NCBI GenBank assembly: GCA_002382665.1
Contig: DFZA01000015.1
Span: 1 to 64,000 of the forward strand
Direction of reading: 5' to 3'
Length of the DNA: 64,000 nt
Source of the DNA: Peptococcaceae bacterium UBA4068
GTDB taxonomy: Bacteria; Bacillota; Dehalobacteriia; UBA4068
A program made the position numbers and the translations under genes. How positions within the stretch are numbered: position 1 is the stretch's first letter; each line of letters opens with the position of its first letter. This document shows positions 1 through 7,662 of the stretch, piece by piece. The notes under the pieces are model-generated. The model did no database searches. It had not been told where the DNA came from and was given only the letters and a program-made list of their open reading frames with translations.

Positions 1-12
1 ATCCTCGCTCAT
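1..12 (-). CDS. Start of a minus-strand gene, cut by the window edge
   Basis: Only the first four codons (Met-Ser-Glu-Asp) are inside the window. The start is supported by a strong ribosome-binding site, AGGAGG on the minus strand at 20-25, seven bases before the ATG whose first base is position 12. Nothing can be said about function. Confidence 0.5.
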
Positions 13-66
13 TATACAACCTCCTCACACCTATTTGTATTTAACTAACTGTCATTAAAAATGCAA

Positions 67-88
67 AAAATTGATAGTTGTCAATTTT
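67..88. promoter_or_regulatory. Inverted repeat overlapping a -35 element, possible operator
   Basis: The sequence reads AAAATTGA, six bases, TCAATTTT, so the 8-bp arms are perfectly complementary. Its right arm overlaps a minus-strand TTGACA, and a weak TTTAAT -10 follows 19 bases further on. Geometry suggests repressor control of the gene at the left edge; this is inference. Confidence 0.35.
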
Positions 89-284
89 CACAGACCACAT
101 TCATGACCAAAACAAAATGCCTCTTAAACGAAGCAAGTTCGACAGTTCAGCCAATTATTAATTTAACATAATTACATTCTTTTGTCAAAATAATTTCTTT
201 TATTGACAAAAATTATATAATTAGTCGGAAAATACAAAAAAAACACACTCAAATCGTTTTTGAAAATAACAAAAATTTATAATT

Positions 285-303
285 ACTGCAGTTATACTGC
301 AGT
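285..303. promoter_or_regulatory. ACTGCAGT-TAT-ACTGCAGT palindrome, possible operator
   Basis: Two identical copies of the self-complementary octamer ACTGCAGT are separated by three bases. The unit is therefore at once a direct repeat and a 19-bp inverted repeat, with an 11-bp centre-to-centre distance close to one helical turn, as expected for a dimeric regulator. No -35/-10 pair was recognised beside it. Confidence 0.35.
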
Positions 304-574
304 TAAAAGGTTTTTCCTTCAAATAAATTTCCGTACTGCTTTTTTGCTATCAGCTATTAATTTTATAATAATTTTGCCATTTTTGCTGGTGAGTTTTTGG
401 TTATTTTCAATATCTCTTTAGCAAAGAGCACTTAAACGAAAATTTTATTTTGAGAAATAAATAGCGCTCCCTTTATATTACAGTAAAGAAAAATTTGCAT
501 CATTAATTAAAACAAATTTAACTTAAACTAAAAATGCTAAATCAGGTTTTAAAGGCCCAAAGGAGGGATGTTAC

Positions 575-802
575 GTGAGTAGTCGTAAAGGGATTATGTC
601 CGAAAATTTAAAATACGAAATTGCTCAGGAACTTGGCATTTTTCAAAAACCTTCTGCTGATTTTAATTTTGAAGCAGCAAATGAACTTGGTGTCTATGGC
701 GCAGCACAATCGATTGACTGGGGTTCGGTTTCTTCAAGAGATTGTGGGAATATGGTAAAAATGGCTATCCAAATGGCCGAAAGAGGTATTGGTGCAAGGT
801 AG
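575..802 (+). CDS. Small acid-soluble spore protein, alpha/beta type
   Basis: This 75-residue protein belongs to the DNA-binding spore proteins that coat and protect chromosomal DNA in the forespore and are degraded by the GPR protease at germination. The segment LKYEIAQELG at about residues 12-21 matches the family's GPR cleavage region, and WGSVSSRDCGNMV near residues 49-61 matches the conserved second half. The start is GTG, seven bases after AGGAGGG (561-567); no in-frame ATG is as well placed. A second ELG segment (FEAANELGV) repeats the first, which is unusual. A rho-independent terminator follows directly, so the gene is monocistronic. Sporulation-specific transcription is expected from the family, but I could not find the promoter. 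Confidence 0.85.
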   Translation: MSSRKGIMSENLKYEIAQELGIFQKPSADFNFEAANELGVYGAAQSIDWGSVSSRDCGNMVKMAIQMAERGIGAR

Positions 803-820
803 TGCCTGATTTAGCTTACA

Positions 821-846
821 AAAGCCGGCTTAAATGCCGGCTTTTT
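821..846 (+). terminator. Rho-independent terminator of the spore-protein gene
   Basis: AAAGCCGGC pairs with GCCGGCTTT around a six-base loop and is followed by a T run. Confidence 0.85.
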
Positions 847-1018
847 CTTAAGCAAACAAATAAATTTCAGATATAATCTTTTTAATTTATTAATGTTTTA
901 CTTTGCATATTGTTGATTCAGAAATATTTCTTTATTGCTTCAACTGTAGTATAATTCAGATGAGATGGCGTATCCGTTGGATTTGGCTGTTTTTTTGTGC
1001 AGGAAAGAAAGTTAAAAA

Positions 1019-2563
1019 ATGACAATACTTACAGTAATCGGTATCATACTTGTAATATCACTAATTGTAGGAGTTGGCTTAATATCAGGCCGCAAAGTCA
1101 AAAACGCCGAGGATTTTTTGATCGGCGGCGGTAAAGCCACTCCTTTATTGGTTTGCGGTTCAATTATGGGTAGCCTCGTTAGCAGCCAGGCGACAATCGG
1201 TACCGCACAACTAGCGTTCCACTACGGAGTTGCGGCATGGTGGTTTACATTGGGTGCCGGCGCAGGCTGTTTGGTTTTGGCAATTGGATTCGTGAAACCG
1301 CTGCGCTACAGCAATTGTATAACAGAATTGCAGATCATAGCAAAGGAATACGGAAATCCGGCAGAAAAATTAGGCTCCGTTCTCTGTTCAATCGGTATTT
1401 TTATCAGTGTTTTGGCACAGGTAATTGCCTGTACCGGCTTAATTTCTGTCTTGTTGCCGGTCAGTATGCCACTTGCCGTTTTACTGTCAATTGTATTAAT
1501 ATGTTTTTATGTTATTTTTGGCGGAGCCTGGGGCGCGGAAATAGGCGGTGTGGTTAAACTAGTACTGCTGAGTATCGCATCGATTGTCGGCTTTTTATTC
1601 GTTATGGTCAGCTGCAACGGCGTTGACGGCTTAAGAGAAGGCCTGATTAATTCATTGGCAGGAACCAATCTCGGTATGATTCAAAATAGTGCAAACCAGT
1701 TGCATAATCTGTCATCTTCATCCGATATTTCTCTGCGCTTTTTCAGTTTAATCGCCAGAGGACCGGCGAAAGACATCGGAGCCGGAATATCCCTGCTGTT
1801 AGGCGTTTTATCTACCCAAACATATGCCCAAGCTATTTGGAGTGGGAAAAGTGACCAGGCAAGTAAAAAAGGCGCCCTACTCAGTGCCTTGCTGATTCCG
1901 CCAATCGGCGTTGCCGGCGTTTGCATCGGCCTTTATATGAGAACAAACTATATAACGCTTGCAGAAGTCACCGCCCTTAAGGCGGCAAATTTGGCAGTCC
2001 CAAATCTACCGATTCTGACAGAAACGATCCAGGCCTTTCCCACGTTCATAACTAACCATATGCCGCCGCTGTTTGCCGGTATTGTACTCGGCACTTTGCT
2101 GATCACCGTTGTCGGCGGCGGAGCCGGCTTGTCGTTAGGCATGTCCACCATTATGGTTAATGATGTATATAAAGGAGTTATTAATAAAATCAACAAGAAA
2201 TCCAATGGACAAAAAACACAACTACTTATTACCAGAATTACAATTGCCGTTATTCTGTTTGTTTCCGCAATCATCGCGGCAACCGTACCCAATGCCATGA
2301 TTAATGACCTGGGTTATCTGTCAATGGGGCTGCGAGCAGCCGTTGTATTTATCCCCATGTCATTAGCTTTATTTATGAAAGAAAAAGTAAATCAAAAATG
2401 CGTTTTGCTATCGATTATTATCTCTCCTATAGTTATACTGATTGGCAATTTTATGAATTTGTCGTTTGATCCTCTTTTCTTAGGCATGGCGAGTTCCATC
2501 GTGATATGCGCTATTGGTTTGCTGATTCCTCGCCGTTCGGTTTATAAGACAGCAAATAAGTAA
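1019..2563 (+). CDS. Sodium:solute symporter family protein
   Basis: This 514-residue integral membrane protein has the hydrophobic pattern of the SSS family (sodium/solute symporters), with about 13 membrane segments expected. The N-terminal helix is followed by GRKVKNAEDFLIGGGK at about residues 24-39, the typical SSS signature after helix 1, and by a glycine/serine-rich second helix. Family members take up sugars, amino acids, carboxylates or other solutes with Na+; the substrate cannot be read from the sequence. The ATG is preceded by a weak AGGAAAGAAAG ribosome site (1000-1010). The gene stands alone: the next gene is convergent. A TATAAT hexamer lies at 950-955 without a convincing -35. 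Confidence 0.85.
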   Translation: MTILTVIGIILVISLIVGVGLISGRKVKNAEDFLIGGGKATPLLVCGSIMGSLVSSQATIGTAQLAFHYGVAAWWFTLGAGAGCLVLAIGFVKPLRYSNCITELQIIAKEYGNPAEKLGSVLCSIGIFISVLAQVIACTGLISVLLPVSMPLAVLLSIVLICFYVIFGGAWGAEIGGVVKLVLLSIASIVGFLFVMVSCNGVDGLREGLINSLAGTNLGMIQNSANQLHNLSSSSDISLRFFSLIARGPAKDIGAGISLLLGVLSTQTYAQAIWSGKSDQASKKGALLSALLIPPIGVAGVCIGLYMRTNYITLAEVTALKAANLAVPNLPILTETIQAFPTFITNHMPPLFAGIVLGTLLITVVGGGAGLSLGMSTIMVNDVYKGVINKINKKSNGQKTQLLITRITIAVILFVSAIIAATVPNAMINDLGYLSMGLRAAVVFIPMSLALFMKEKVNQKCVLLSIIISPIVILIGNFMNLSFDPLFLGMASSIVICAIGLLIPRRSVYKTANK

Positions 2564-2596
2564 GGCTATAAATTAGCCACAGTAATGCGAATTATA

Positions 2597-3409
2597 CTAT
2601 CCCTCGACAAACTGCATCAATTCTTTGTTGAATTTATCAAGCTGATCATAAAACAGAAAATGGCCGCAAGAGTCAAACGGCACTAATTTTGAATTAGGGA
2701 TGCCGTTTTTTTGTGCGACCGCCAATGGGTAAAGGCATACTTTATCGTCGACACCTTGAAGGATCAGCGTCGGCACGTTAATCTTCCCCAAATCATCAAA
2801 TAAAACTTCCTGCAGCCATGTATTGGCAATCGCCGCGGTAGCCCAACTTGAAGCCTGCAGACCCAATTGGAAAATCCAATCCGCTAAAGGAGGAGTAACG
2901 TAATTATGAAAAATCATATTGCCAAAGTTCCTAAGCATATTGGGGCGATCAGTATATGTACCCTGTATAATGTCCAGCACCGCCTGTTCCGGCAAACCGT
3001 AGGGGAAATTGGGACGCTGGATTAAGCTGGGTGCGGCCGCCGCGAAAAGAGCAAGTTTGGCTACTCCGTATCCCTGATGCCTGGCCATGTAACGGATAGC
3101 AATCGCTCCACCTGTCGAGTGACCTCCCAATGTGATATTTTTCAATTCAAGTGTGTCAATGACACCGCGGACATCATCGGCCAGACGGTCATAATCATAA
3201 CCGCTCCACGGCCTTGTTGACTGGCCAAATCCCCGGACATCCATACCAATGCAGCGGTATCCATGTTTCGGTAGTTGATTATACTGGTACTCAAAAAGAT
3301 TATGATTTCCGGGCCAGCCGTGGATAAACAAAATAGTCTTGTCGCCTTCCGGATTTATATCCTCTACATAAATGTACACATTTGGTTCGACTTTTACATA
3401 ATAATCCAT
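2597..3409 (-). CDS. Alpha/beta hydrolase
   Basis: This 270-residue protein has the alpha/beta-hydrolase fold signature: an HGWPG oxyanion motif near residue 31, the nucleophile elbow GHSTGG near residues 96-101, a late acid in GVDDKVC and a catalytic histidine in CGHFLF near the C-terminus. It is probably a cytoplasmic esterase, epoxide hydrolase or haloperoxidase-like enzyme; the substrate is unknown. I start it at the ATG at 3409, because GGAGGT lies seven bases upstream; an upstream ATG would add 16 residues without a ribosome site. It is convergent with the symporter gene and stands alone. Confidence 0.85.
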   Translation of the reverse strand: MDYYVKVEPNVYIYVEDINPEGDKTILFIHGWPGNHNLFEYQYNQLPKHGYRCIGMDVRGFGQSTRPWSGYDYDRLADDVRGVIDTLELKNITLGGHSTGGAIAIRYMARHQGYGVAKLALFAAAAPSLIQRPNFPYGLPEQAVLDIIQGTYTDRPNMLRNFGNMIFHNYVTPPLADWIFQLGLQASSWATAAIANTWLQEVLFDDLGKINVPTLILQGVDDKVCLYPLAVAQKNGIPNSKLVPFDSCGHFLFYDQLDKFNKELMQFVEG

Positions 3410-3526
3410 GCTTGTACCTCCGTTTTTTAATCCATATAAAATTAAGATACTCATCACTGAGTAACAGAGTTACAATTTTCATGAAAAACCATGGAATATT
3501 TAATACTTTCGTCTCCCCATGTTATT

Positions 3527-3573
3527 AAAAAAGCCATATGCAGGTCCTGATCCTGTCAAATGGCTTTTTGTTT
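3527..3573. terminator. Hairpin with T runs on both strands
   Basis: AAAAAGCCAT pairs with ATGGCTTTTT, and an inner CAGG/CCTG extends the stem. On the minus strand it lies just after the stop of the gene at 3602-4150 and ends in T's, so it is the probable terminator of that gene. It lies upstream of the hydrolase gene. Confidence 0.8.
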
Positions 3574-3601
3574 TATAATCAAAATATTCACCTGCTCTAT
3601 A

Positions 3602-4150
3602 TTATTGTTCATCTGTTTTGGCCCACTCGTCAAGCTTTTTCATGACCTCATCATAGGTTTGGTTACATATATCGGGAAGCGCACCGCCTAATGCTTTTCC
3701 GGCTTGTTCAAACCCTTTCTCAATAGCTGCTTTAAGCGTATCAAGTTTTGTTTTGTCATCACCGGAAATAGCAATAGCAAATTTAACGATCCGGTCGCTG
3801 ACTGCTTTAACGCCAAATTCACCGTCTTCCGAAATTGCCTGTTTCATCTGGTCGACGTTATTGACGGCTATGTCCGAATAATTACAGTATGTTCCCTGAT
3901 TCCGAATCAGATCCTCTACTAAGGAACGCAATCTCTGATTATTAGACTCTTGCATTTTTTTAATCTCAGCACTATAAATATTTACCTCTGACTCTGCGGA
4001 AGTCTTTTTATAGCTTATTTCTACAGTATCACAGGAGGATGTGAGGTTTGTAGAGCATGTCTGCTCCGACTGAGATGATTTTGACTTATTATTATCATAC
4101 AGGGTACTTTTATTTGTGTATACCTGTGAATTACTAGCGCTATTGATCAT
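3602..4150 (-). CDS. Hypothetical protein of the sigma-28 (flagellar) regulon
   Basis: This 182-residue protein has a Ser/Thr/Asn-rich N-terminal third followed by a helical C-terminal part, with GDDKTKLDTLKAAIEKGF and a conserved-looking GGALPDICNQTYDEVMKKLDEW end. That end resembles uncharacterised proteins (DUF5610-like) often encoded near flagellar genes; this is recalled similarity, not a search. The start at ATG 4150 follows GAGGGGG by about nine bases. A good sigma-28 promoter (4174-4200) lies about 20 bases upstream, which ties expression to motility. There is no signal peptide or membrane segment. Function is unknown. Confidence 0.65.
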   Translation of the reverse strand: MINSASNSQVYTNKSTLYDNNKSKSSQSEQTCSTNLTSSCDTVEISYKKTSAESEVNIYSAEIKKMQESNNQRLRSLVEDLIRNQGTYCNYSDIAVNNVDQMKQAISEDGEFGVKAVSDRIVKFAIAISGDDKTKLDTLKAAIEKGFEQAGKALGGALPDICNQTYDEVMKKLDEWAKTDEQ

Positions 4151-4173
4151 AACTAACCGCCCCCTCATACCGT

Positions 4174-4200
4174 ATATCGTCAAAACTCAATAAAAATTTA
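4174..4200 (-). promoter_or_regulatory. Sigma-28-type (flagellar) promoter
   Basis: On the minus strand the sequence is TAAA, exactly 15 bases, then GACGATAT. The sigma-D/sigma-28 consensus is TAAA-N15-GCCGATAA, so 4/4 and 6/8 positions match. Transcription would start near 4167, leaving a leader of about 17 bases that holds the ribosome site of the gene at 3602-4150. Confidence 0.6.
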
Positions 4201-4259
4201 GCTTTACAGAAAACTTATCAATAACGGTTCATGTTATGCAGATTTTATGCAGGTCCATA

Positions 4260-5093
4260 TTATATGGATACAAGAGTCACAACAACCAACTCCGGCCGGT
4301 TATTGAGCCTTACAGGGAACAGGCTATTGCCCAATCCCCTGCTGACAATCATTGAAGTGTTGGCTTTTTGATACTCACCGCTTGTATATTGGGGAAAAAT
4401 TCCCTTTTCAGGCGCGTATAATCCGCCGACCAGTGGCAATCTGAACTGCCCTCCGTGGGCATGGTCGGAAAATACCAAATCAAGACCGTTGCGGACATAT
4501 AAATCAAAAAGCTCCGGCCTGTGCGAAAGCACTATTTTAAAATCTGTATCGTGCGGCAGGCTATATAGATATTTTTCCATCAGCAACGTATCGGTTTTAT
4601 CCCAATGTCCGGTAGTCAAGAACGCGGGGTCGGCAAGCCCGACAATAGTGATCTTATCGTTGCCTCTTTTAATTTCGCAATCAGCATTATCCAAAACTTT
4701 TACATCTAATTTCTGTAAACCAGTACTGATACTACGATACCTTTTAGACCATCCCTCATGGTTGCCGGTCACATAATATACGGGAGCAATCTTAACCGCG
4801 CCTGCGATAAACGTCAAAGCGACCTCCAGGTCATACTTGTGCCTGTCGATCAGATCACCTGTGACGACAATGATATCGGGCGAAACCTCTCTAATCTTTT
4901 TAAGTAATCTCTGCCCTTTTACTCCAAAATTTTTATTGTGCAAATCAGATACCTGCGCAATAATAAAACCGTCAAACGCTGGCGGTATTTTTTTATTTTG
5001 ATAATTAATTCTTGTCGTAACAATATCATTGTCTTGCCAGATACAAAAAAATATTACGGCAACGACAATGATAGAGATAATAACCCCCATCAT
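4260..5093 (-). CDS. Membrane-anchored metallophosphoesterase
   Basis: This 277-residue protein begins with a hydrophobic anchor (residues 3-18) and then carries the calcineurin-like dimetal phosphoesterase motifs in order: VSDLH near residue 50, GDLIDR near 80, GNHE near 112, SHRPE near 190 and a final HAHGGQ near 213. These residues bind two metal ions. The family includes YkuE-like and lipid- or nucleotide-cleaving enzymes; the substrate is unknown. The catalytic domain probably faces the outside of the membrane. An AAGGAC ribosome site precedes the start by about ten bases. The gene follows the FlxA-like gene but is separated from it by a terminator. Confidence 0.85.
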   Translation of the reverse strand: MMGVIISIIVVAVIFFCIWQDNDIVTTRINYQNKKIPPAFDGFIIAQVSDLHNKNFGVKGQRLLKKIREVSPDIIVVTGDLIDRHKYDLEVALTFIAGAVKIAPVYYVTGNHEGWSKRYRSISTGLQKLDVKVLDNADCEIKRGNDKITIVGLADPAFLTTGHWDKTDTLLMEKYLYSLPHDTDFKIVLSHRPELFDLYVRNGLDLVFSDHAHGGQFRLPLVGGLYAPEKGIFPQYTSGEYQKANTSMIVSRGLGNSLFPVRLNNRPELVVVTLVSI

Positions 5094-5206
5094 ACATCAC
5101 GTCCTTGGTCGGGATGCTTCACAGCAATTAAATTATAGCGTTTAAATAAACATCTGAAAAGCAATTTTTACCGCATTTATAAACAAACCGAAAACTTAAT
5201 ACTATG

Positions 5207-5238
5207 ACAAAAAAGGCAGACTTTACCGGAAAGTCTGC
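5207..5238 (-). terminator. Rho-independent terminator of the FlxA-like gene
   Basis: GCAGACTTT pairs with AAAGTCTGC (5216-5238), with a run of six T's on the minus strand, directly after the stop of the gene at 5271. Confidence 0.8.
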
Positions 5239-5270
5239 TAAAATGATTTACTAGACTGTTAAATTTGTAT

Positions 5271-5588
5271 TTAAGCTAAAATATCAATAATATTGGATGA
5301 ATGTTTTAGTTGGGTATTAGTTGAAGTGACTTGGTTTTGCTGCTCTTTTTCGGCCTCAGTTTGTTCGCTTTTGATTCTTTGGATCTGAGCATTCAATTGT
5401 TGAATCTGATTTTGAATCAGCTCAATTTGCTGCTGTTTGGTTTCATCGTCTCCATCGCTTTGGTTAATACTGACGATTTCGGATTGCAGCTTATTGATTT
5501 GCTTTTCCAACTTATCTATAGCGCTCTCATAATCCGATGATTTACTTGATACTGCAGAAGAGGCAGGTACCGATGATATAGTAGTCAT
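5271..5588 (-). CDS. FlxA-like coiled-coil protein
   Basis: This 105-residue, Gln/Lys/Glu-rich protein is almost entirely a heptad coiled coil from about residue 18 to 80 (IDKLEKQINKLQSEI and IQNQIQQLNAQIQRIK). This composition and the interrupted central turn (DGDDETKQ) are typical of FlxA-family proteins, whose founding member is a flagellar-regulon gene of E. coli; the molecular role is not known. GAAGGTG precedes the ATG by eight bases. A sigma-28-like promoter lies about 40 bases upstream, and a terminator follows, so the gene is monocistronic. Confidence 0.7.
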   Translation of the reverse strand: MTTISSVPASSAVSSKSSDYESAIDKLEKQINKLQSEIVSINQSDGDDETKQQQIELIQNQIQQLNAQIQRIKSEQTEAEKEQQNQVTSTNTQLKHSSNIIDILA

Positions 5589-5633
5589 TTTAGCACCTTC
5601 AATAATTATATTTAATATTTAATTCTATTAACT

Positions 5634-5660
5634 ATTTCGGTTTTATCATTTTAAAAATTA
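5634..5660 (-). promoter_or_regulatory. Possible sigma-28-type promoter, weaker match
   Basis: The minus strand reads TAAT, 15 bases, ACCGAAAT, compared with the consensus TAAA-N15-GCCGATAA (3/4 and 5/8). It stands at a reasonable distance before the FlxA-like gene, whose family is flagellum-controlled in other bacteria. The match alone is not strong. Confidence 0.4.
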
Positions 5661-5830
5661 GAGTATAGCATTATTTTTTATTAAAAACAGTGTAAAGACT
5701 TATTCTCAGTCTCTCTCACGGCAATATACCTCCATTAGTGCAAACTATGTCGGAAAGCAGATTAAAAAGGGTTTTAACAGTCGGCGTAGAAAATGAAAAT
5801 CATGGTTTAGCAGTAGCGGAGGAACTAGTA

Positions 5831-6304
5831 ATGGACGGATTAAATGAAATCTTTCTGATTGAATGTATGAAAGAAAATTTGGCGCACGCCCGTCATGTGG
5901 AAAATGAACGCATGATGTTTAATTCCATATTTGCAGCTCTGGTTGGCGGCTCACTGGCAATAGCATCTCAGCTTAATGACAAAATTATCATCGTCACAAT
6001 TATCGGTATTCTGATGATGGTAAATATCATTTGCTTGACTTTTACCAAACGCTGGAACAAAGTATTTAAAAACCACTACGCTCTGGCTCAAAAAATATAT
6101 CTTTCATTTCTAAATATGGAGTCTCCAACCGCCATAGATGCCGGCGAGAAAAACCAGGATATTAACCGTTTATATTATTTTGATAACCGGCTAAACGAAA
6201 ACCCTGTGAAAACTTATATCAGTACCGGAAAATATTTTATCATCTATAATACTGTAATTTTTGTTCTTCTGACCTGCTCTCTATTCTACTTTATCAGTTA
6301 CTGA
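5831..6304 (+). CDS. Hypothetical membrane protein, three helices
   Basis: The protein has a polar N-terminus with HARHVENERMMF, two adjacent hydrophobic segments (about residues 40-57 and 59-78), a charged middle region with RWNKVFKNHY, and a last hydrophobic segment at the C-terminus. The layout recalls the RipA-like or SLATT-like small membrane proteins, but I cannot assign it. The start is uncertain: the ATG at 5831 follows a perfect GGAGG by eight bases (157 residues). The reading frame is open back to a GTG at 5738 and an ATG at 5747, neither with a ribosome site, which would add about 30 plausible residues. The next gene starts 27 bases downstream and may be co-transcribed. Confidence 0.6.
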   Translation: MDGLNEIFLIECMKENLAHARHVENERMMFNSIFAALVGGSLAIASQLNDKIIIVTIIGILMMVNIICLTFTKRWNKVFKNHYALAQKIYLSFLNMESPTAIDAGEKNQDINRLYYFDNRLNENPVKTYISTGKYFIIYNTVIFVLLTCSLFYFISY

Positions 6305-6331
6305 TTAAAACCAGTATGTAAAGGAGCATTA

Positions 6332-7123
6332 ATGTATAAGCTTTTAGCCATTGATCTCGATGACACCCTGCTGGCTGAGGATCTGACCATACCGCAAGAA
6401 ACGGCGGCAAAACTCCGCGCCCTCCAACAAAAAGGAGTTGGAGTCACCTTAGCCACCGGCAGAATGTTCACCTCCGCCCGTATCTATGCCCTGCAACTGG
6501 GGCTCAAACTACCGCTCGTTACATATAATGGCGCGGTTGTCCGTGCCGCAACATCCGATACGGCTTTTTTTTCGCATCTGATTCCGCCGGAGCAGATACG
6601 AGAGGTCATTGCATGTTGTAAAGAACATAATTGGTATCTGCAATTGTATAGCAACGACCAAATAGTTGTGGAGAAGATCACCGCCGAGACCCGTATAGAT
6701 CCTGATTTAAAAAATACCACAGCACTGGAAGTCGACGATTTTCTGACTGCGGAGATCAAACCGTCGCCCAAAATGATGATCGTAGAAACACCGGAAAACA
6801 TCGGCCGTGTTGCCGATACTCTACGACAGACAATCGGCGACGCCTTATATATAACCGGTTCCAAACCGTATCTTGTGGAAATGATGTCTCGGAATGTTTC
6901 CAAAGCCAAAGCGCTGGCCGAACTTTGCATTAAACTGGGTATTGACCGCAGAGAAGTGATTACAGTTGGCGATAGCGGTAACGATCTGGAAATGGTGGAA
7001 TGGGCCGGGCTGGGTATTGCCGTCGGCAATGCCTCGGCAACCCTGAAAAACGCCGCTGACTATATCAGTACCGCCCAGCGCAGCCAGGCTATTTGTGAAA
7101 TAATCGATAAATATTTTAAATAA
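6332..7123 (+). CDS. Cof-type HAD-IIB phosphatase
   Basis: This 263-residue protein has the haloacid dehalogenase motifs of the Cof/IIB subfamily: LAIDLDDTLL (nucleophile Asp at residue 8), the TGR motif near residue 42, and GDSGNDLEM at about 212-220, with a large C2-type cap between them. Such enzymes dephosphorylate small phosphometabolites (sugar phosphates, FMN, pyridoxal phosphate); the substrate is not predictable. AAAGGAG lies seven bases before the ATG. A second member of the same family is encoded at 59433-60230. Confidence 0.85.
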   Translation: MYKLLAIDLDDTLLAEDLTIPQETAAKLRALQQKGVGVTLATGRMFTSARIYALQLGLKLPLVTYNGAVVRAATSDTAFFSHLIPPEQIREVIACCKEHNWYLQLYSNDQIVVEKITAETRIDPDLKNTTALEVDDFLTAEIKPSPKMMIVETPENIGRVADTLRQTIGDALYITGSKPYLVEMMSRNVSKAKALAELCIKLGIDRREVITVGDSGNDLEMVEWAGLGIAVGNASATLKNAADYISTAQRSQAICEIIDKYFK

Positions 7124-7180
7124 TATATAATTACGCCCTAATAATAAACAGCTAACAATAAAAATGCGGTTAATAAACAC

Positions 7181-7212
7181 AAAGACCATGTACTTAAGTG
7201 TACATGGTCTTC
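7181..7212 (-). terminator. Hairpin after the tRNA operon
   Basis: AAGACCATGTAC pairs with GTACATGGTCTT around a six-base loop, directly downstream of tRNA-Gly on the minus strand. The following bases are only moderately T-rich, so termination strength is uncertain. Confidence 0.6.
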
Positions 7213-7214
7213 TT

Positions 7215-7289
7215 TGGAGCGGGCAAAGGGATTCGAACCCTCGACTTTCACCTTGGCAAGGTGACACTCTACCACTGAGTTATACCCGC
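7215..7289 (-). tRNA. tRNA-Gly (GCC)
   Basis: The minus-strand sequence folds as a cloverleaf starting GCGGGTA and ending GCTCCA. The anticodon loop CTTGCCAAG gives anticodon GCC (glycine). The T-loop GGTTCGAAT is canonical and the 3' CCA is encoded. It is the last gene of the four-tRNA operon. Confidence 0.95.
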
Positions 7290-7294
7290 ATATA

Positions 7295-7370
7295 TGGTGC
7301 CTTGGGGCGGAGTCGAACCACCGACACGGGGATTTTCAGTCCCCTGCTCTACCAACTGAGCTACCAAGGC
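7295..7370 (-). tRNA. tRNA-Phe (GAA)
   Basis: The cloverleaf starts GCCTTGG and ends CCAAGGCACCA, so the discriminator base is A and the CCA is encoded. The anticodon loop CTGAAAA gives GAA (phenylalanine). This is the tRNA that the T-box leader at 42801-43084 should sense, if its UUC specifier is read correctly. Confidence 0.95.
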
Positions 7371-7375
7371 GGGGT

Positions 7376-7452
7376 TGGCGACGCAGATGGGGCTCGAACC
7401 CACGACCTCCAGCGTGACAGGCTGGCATTCTAACCAACTGAACTACTGCGCC
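7376..7452 (-). tRNA. tRNA-Asp (GTC)
   Basis: The cloverleaf starts GGCGCAG and ends with an encoded GCCA. The anticodon loop CCTGTCACG gives GTC (aspartate), and the T-loop GGTTCGAGC is canonical. Confidence 0.95.
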
Positions 7453-7457
7453 ATATT

Positions 7458-7533
<76 letters not shown>

Positions 7534-7542
7534 GCAAAAGCT

Positions 7543-7571
7543 AGTATACACAATTTCCCCACGCTTGTCAA
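7543..7571 (-). promoter_or_regulatory. Consensus housekeeping promoter of the tRNA operon
   Basis: On the minus strand TTGACA (7566-7571) and TATACT (7543-7548) are separated by 17 bases. Transcription would start at or just before tRNA-Val. Confidence 0.9.
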
Positions 7572-7662
7572 AGGTATTTTTACTTTTGGGAGATAAAAAT
7601 TCGACAGCTTTTTAAGTATAGCCCAAACATTAAAAATCGTCAAGATATTTTGCCATATTTTT

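Larger units (their letters stand above)
13..574. other. AT-rich divergent intergenic region without a gene
   Basis: This stretch separates the minus-strand gene at the left edge from the spore-protein gene at 575. It is strongly AT-rich and I see no credible ORF or structured RNA in it. It contains two inverted repeats, listed separately (67-88 and 285-303). A TTGACA-like -35 for the minus-strand gene lies within the first (TGTCAA at 79-84 on the plus strand). I found no clear sporulation-sigma promoter for the spore-protein gene. Confidence 0.6.

Noticed and set aside
6845..7267. 140-residue minus-strand ORF
   Set aside because: It overlaps the HAD gene, the tRNA terminator and tRNA-Gly; no ribosome site or family.
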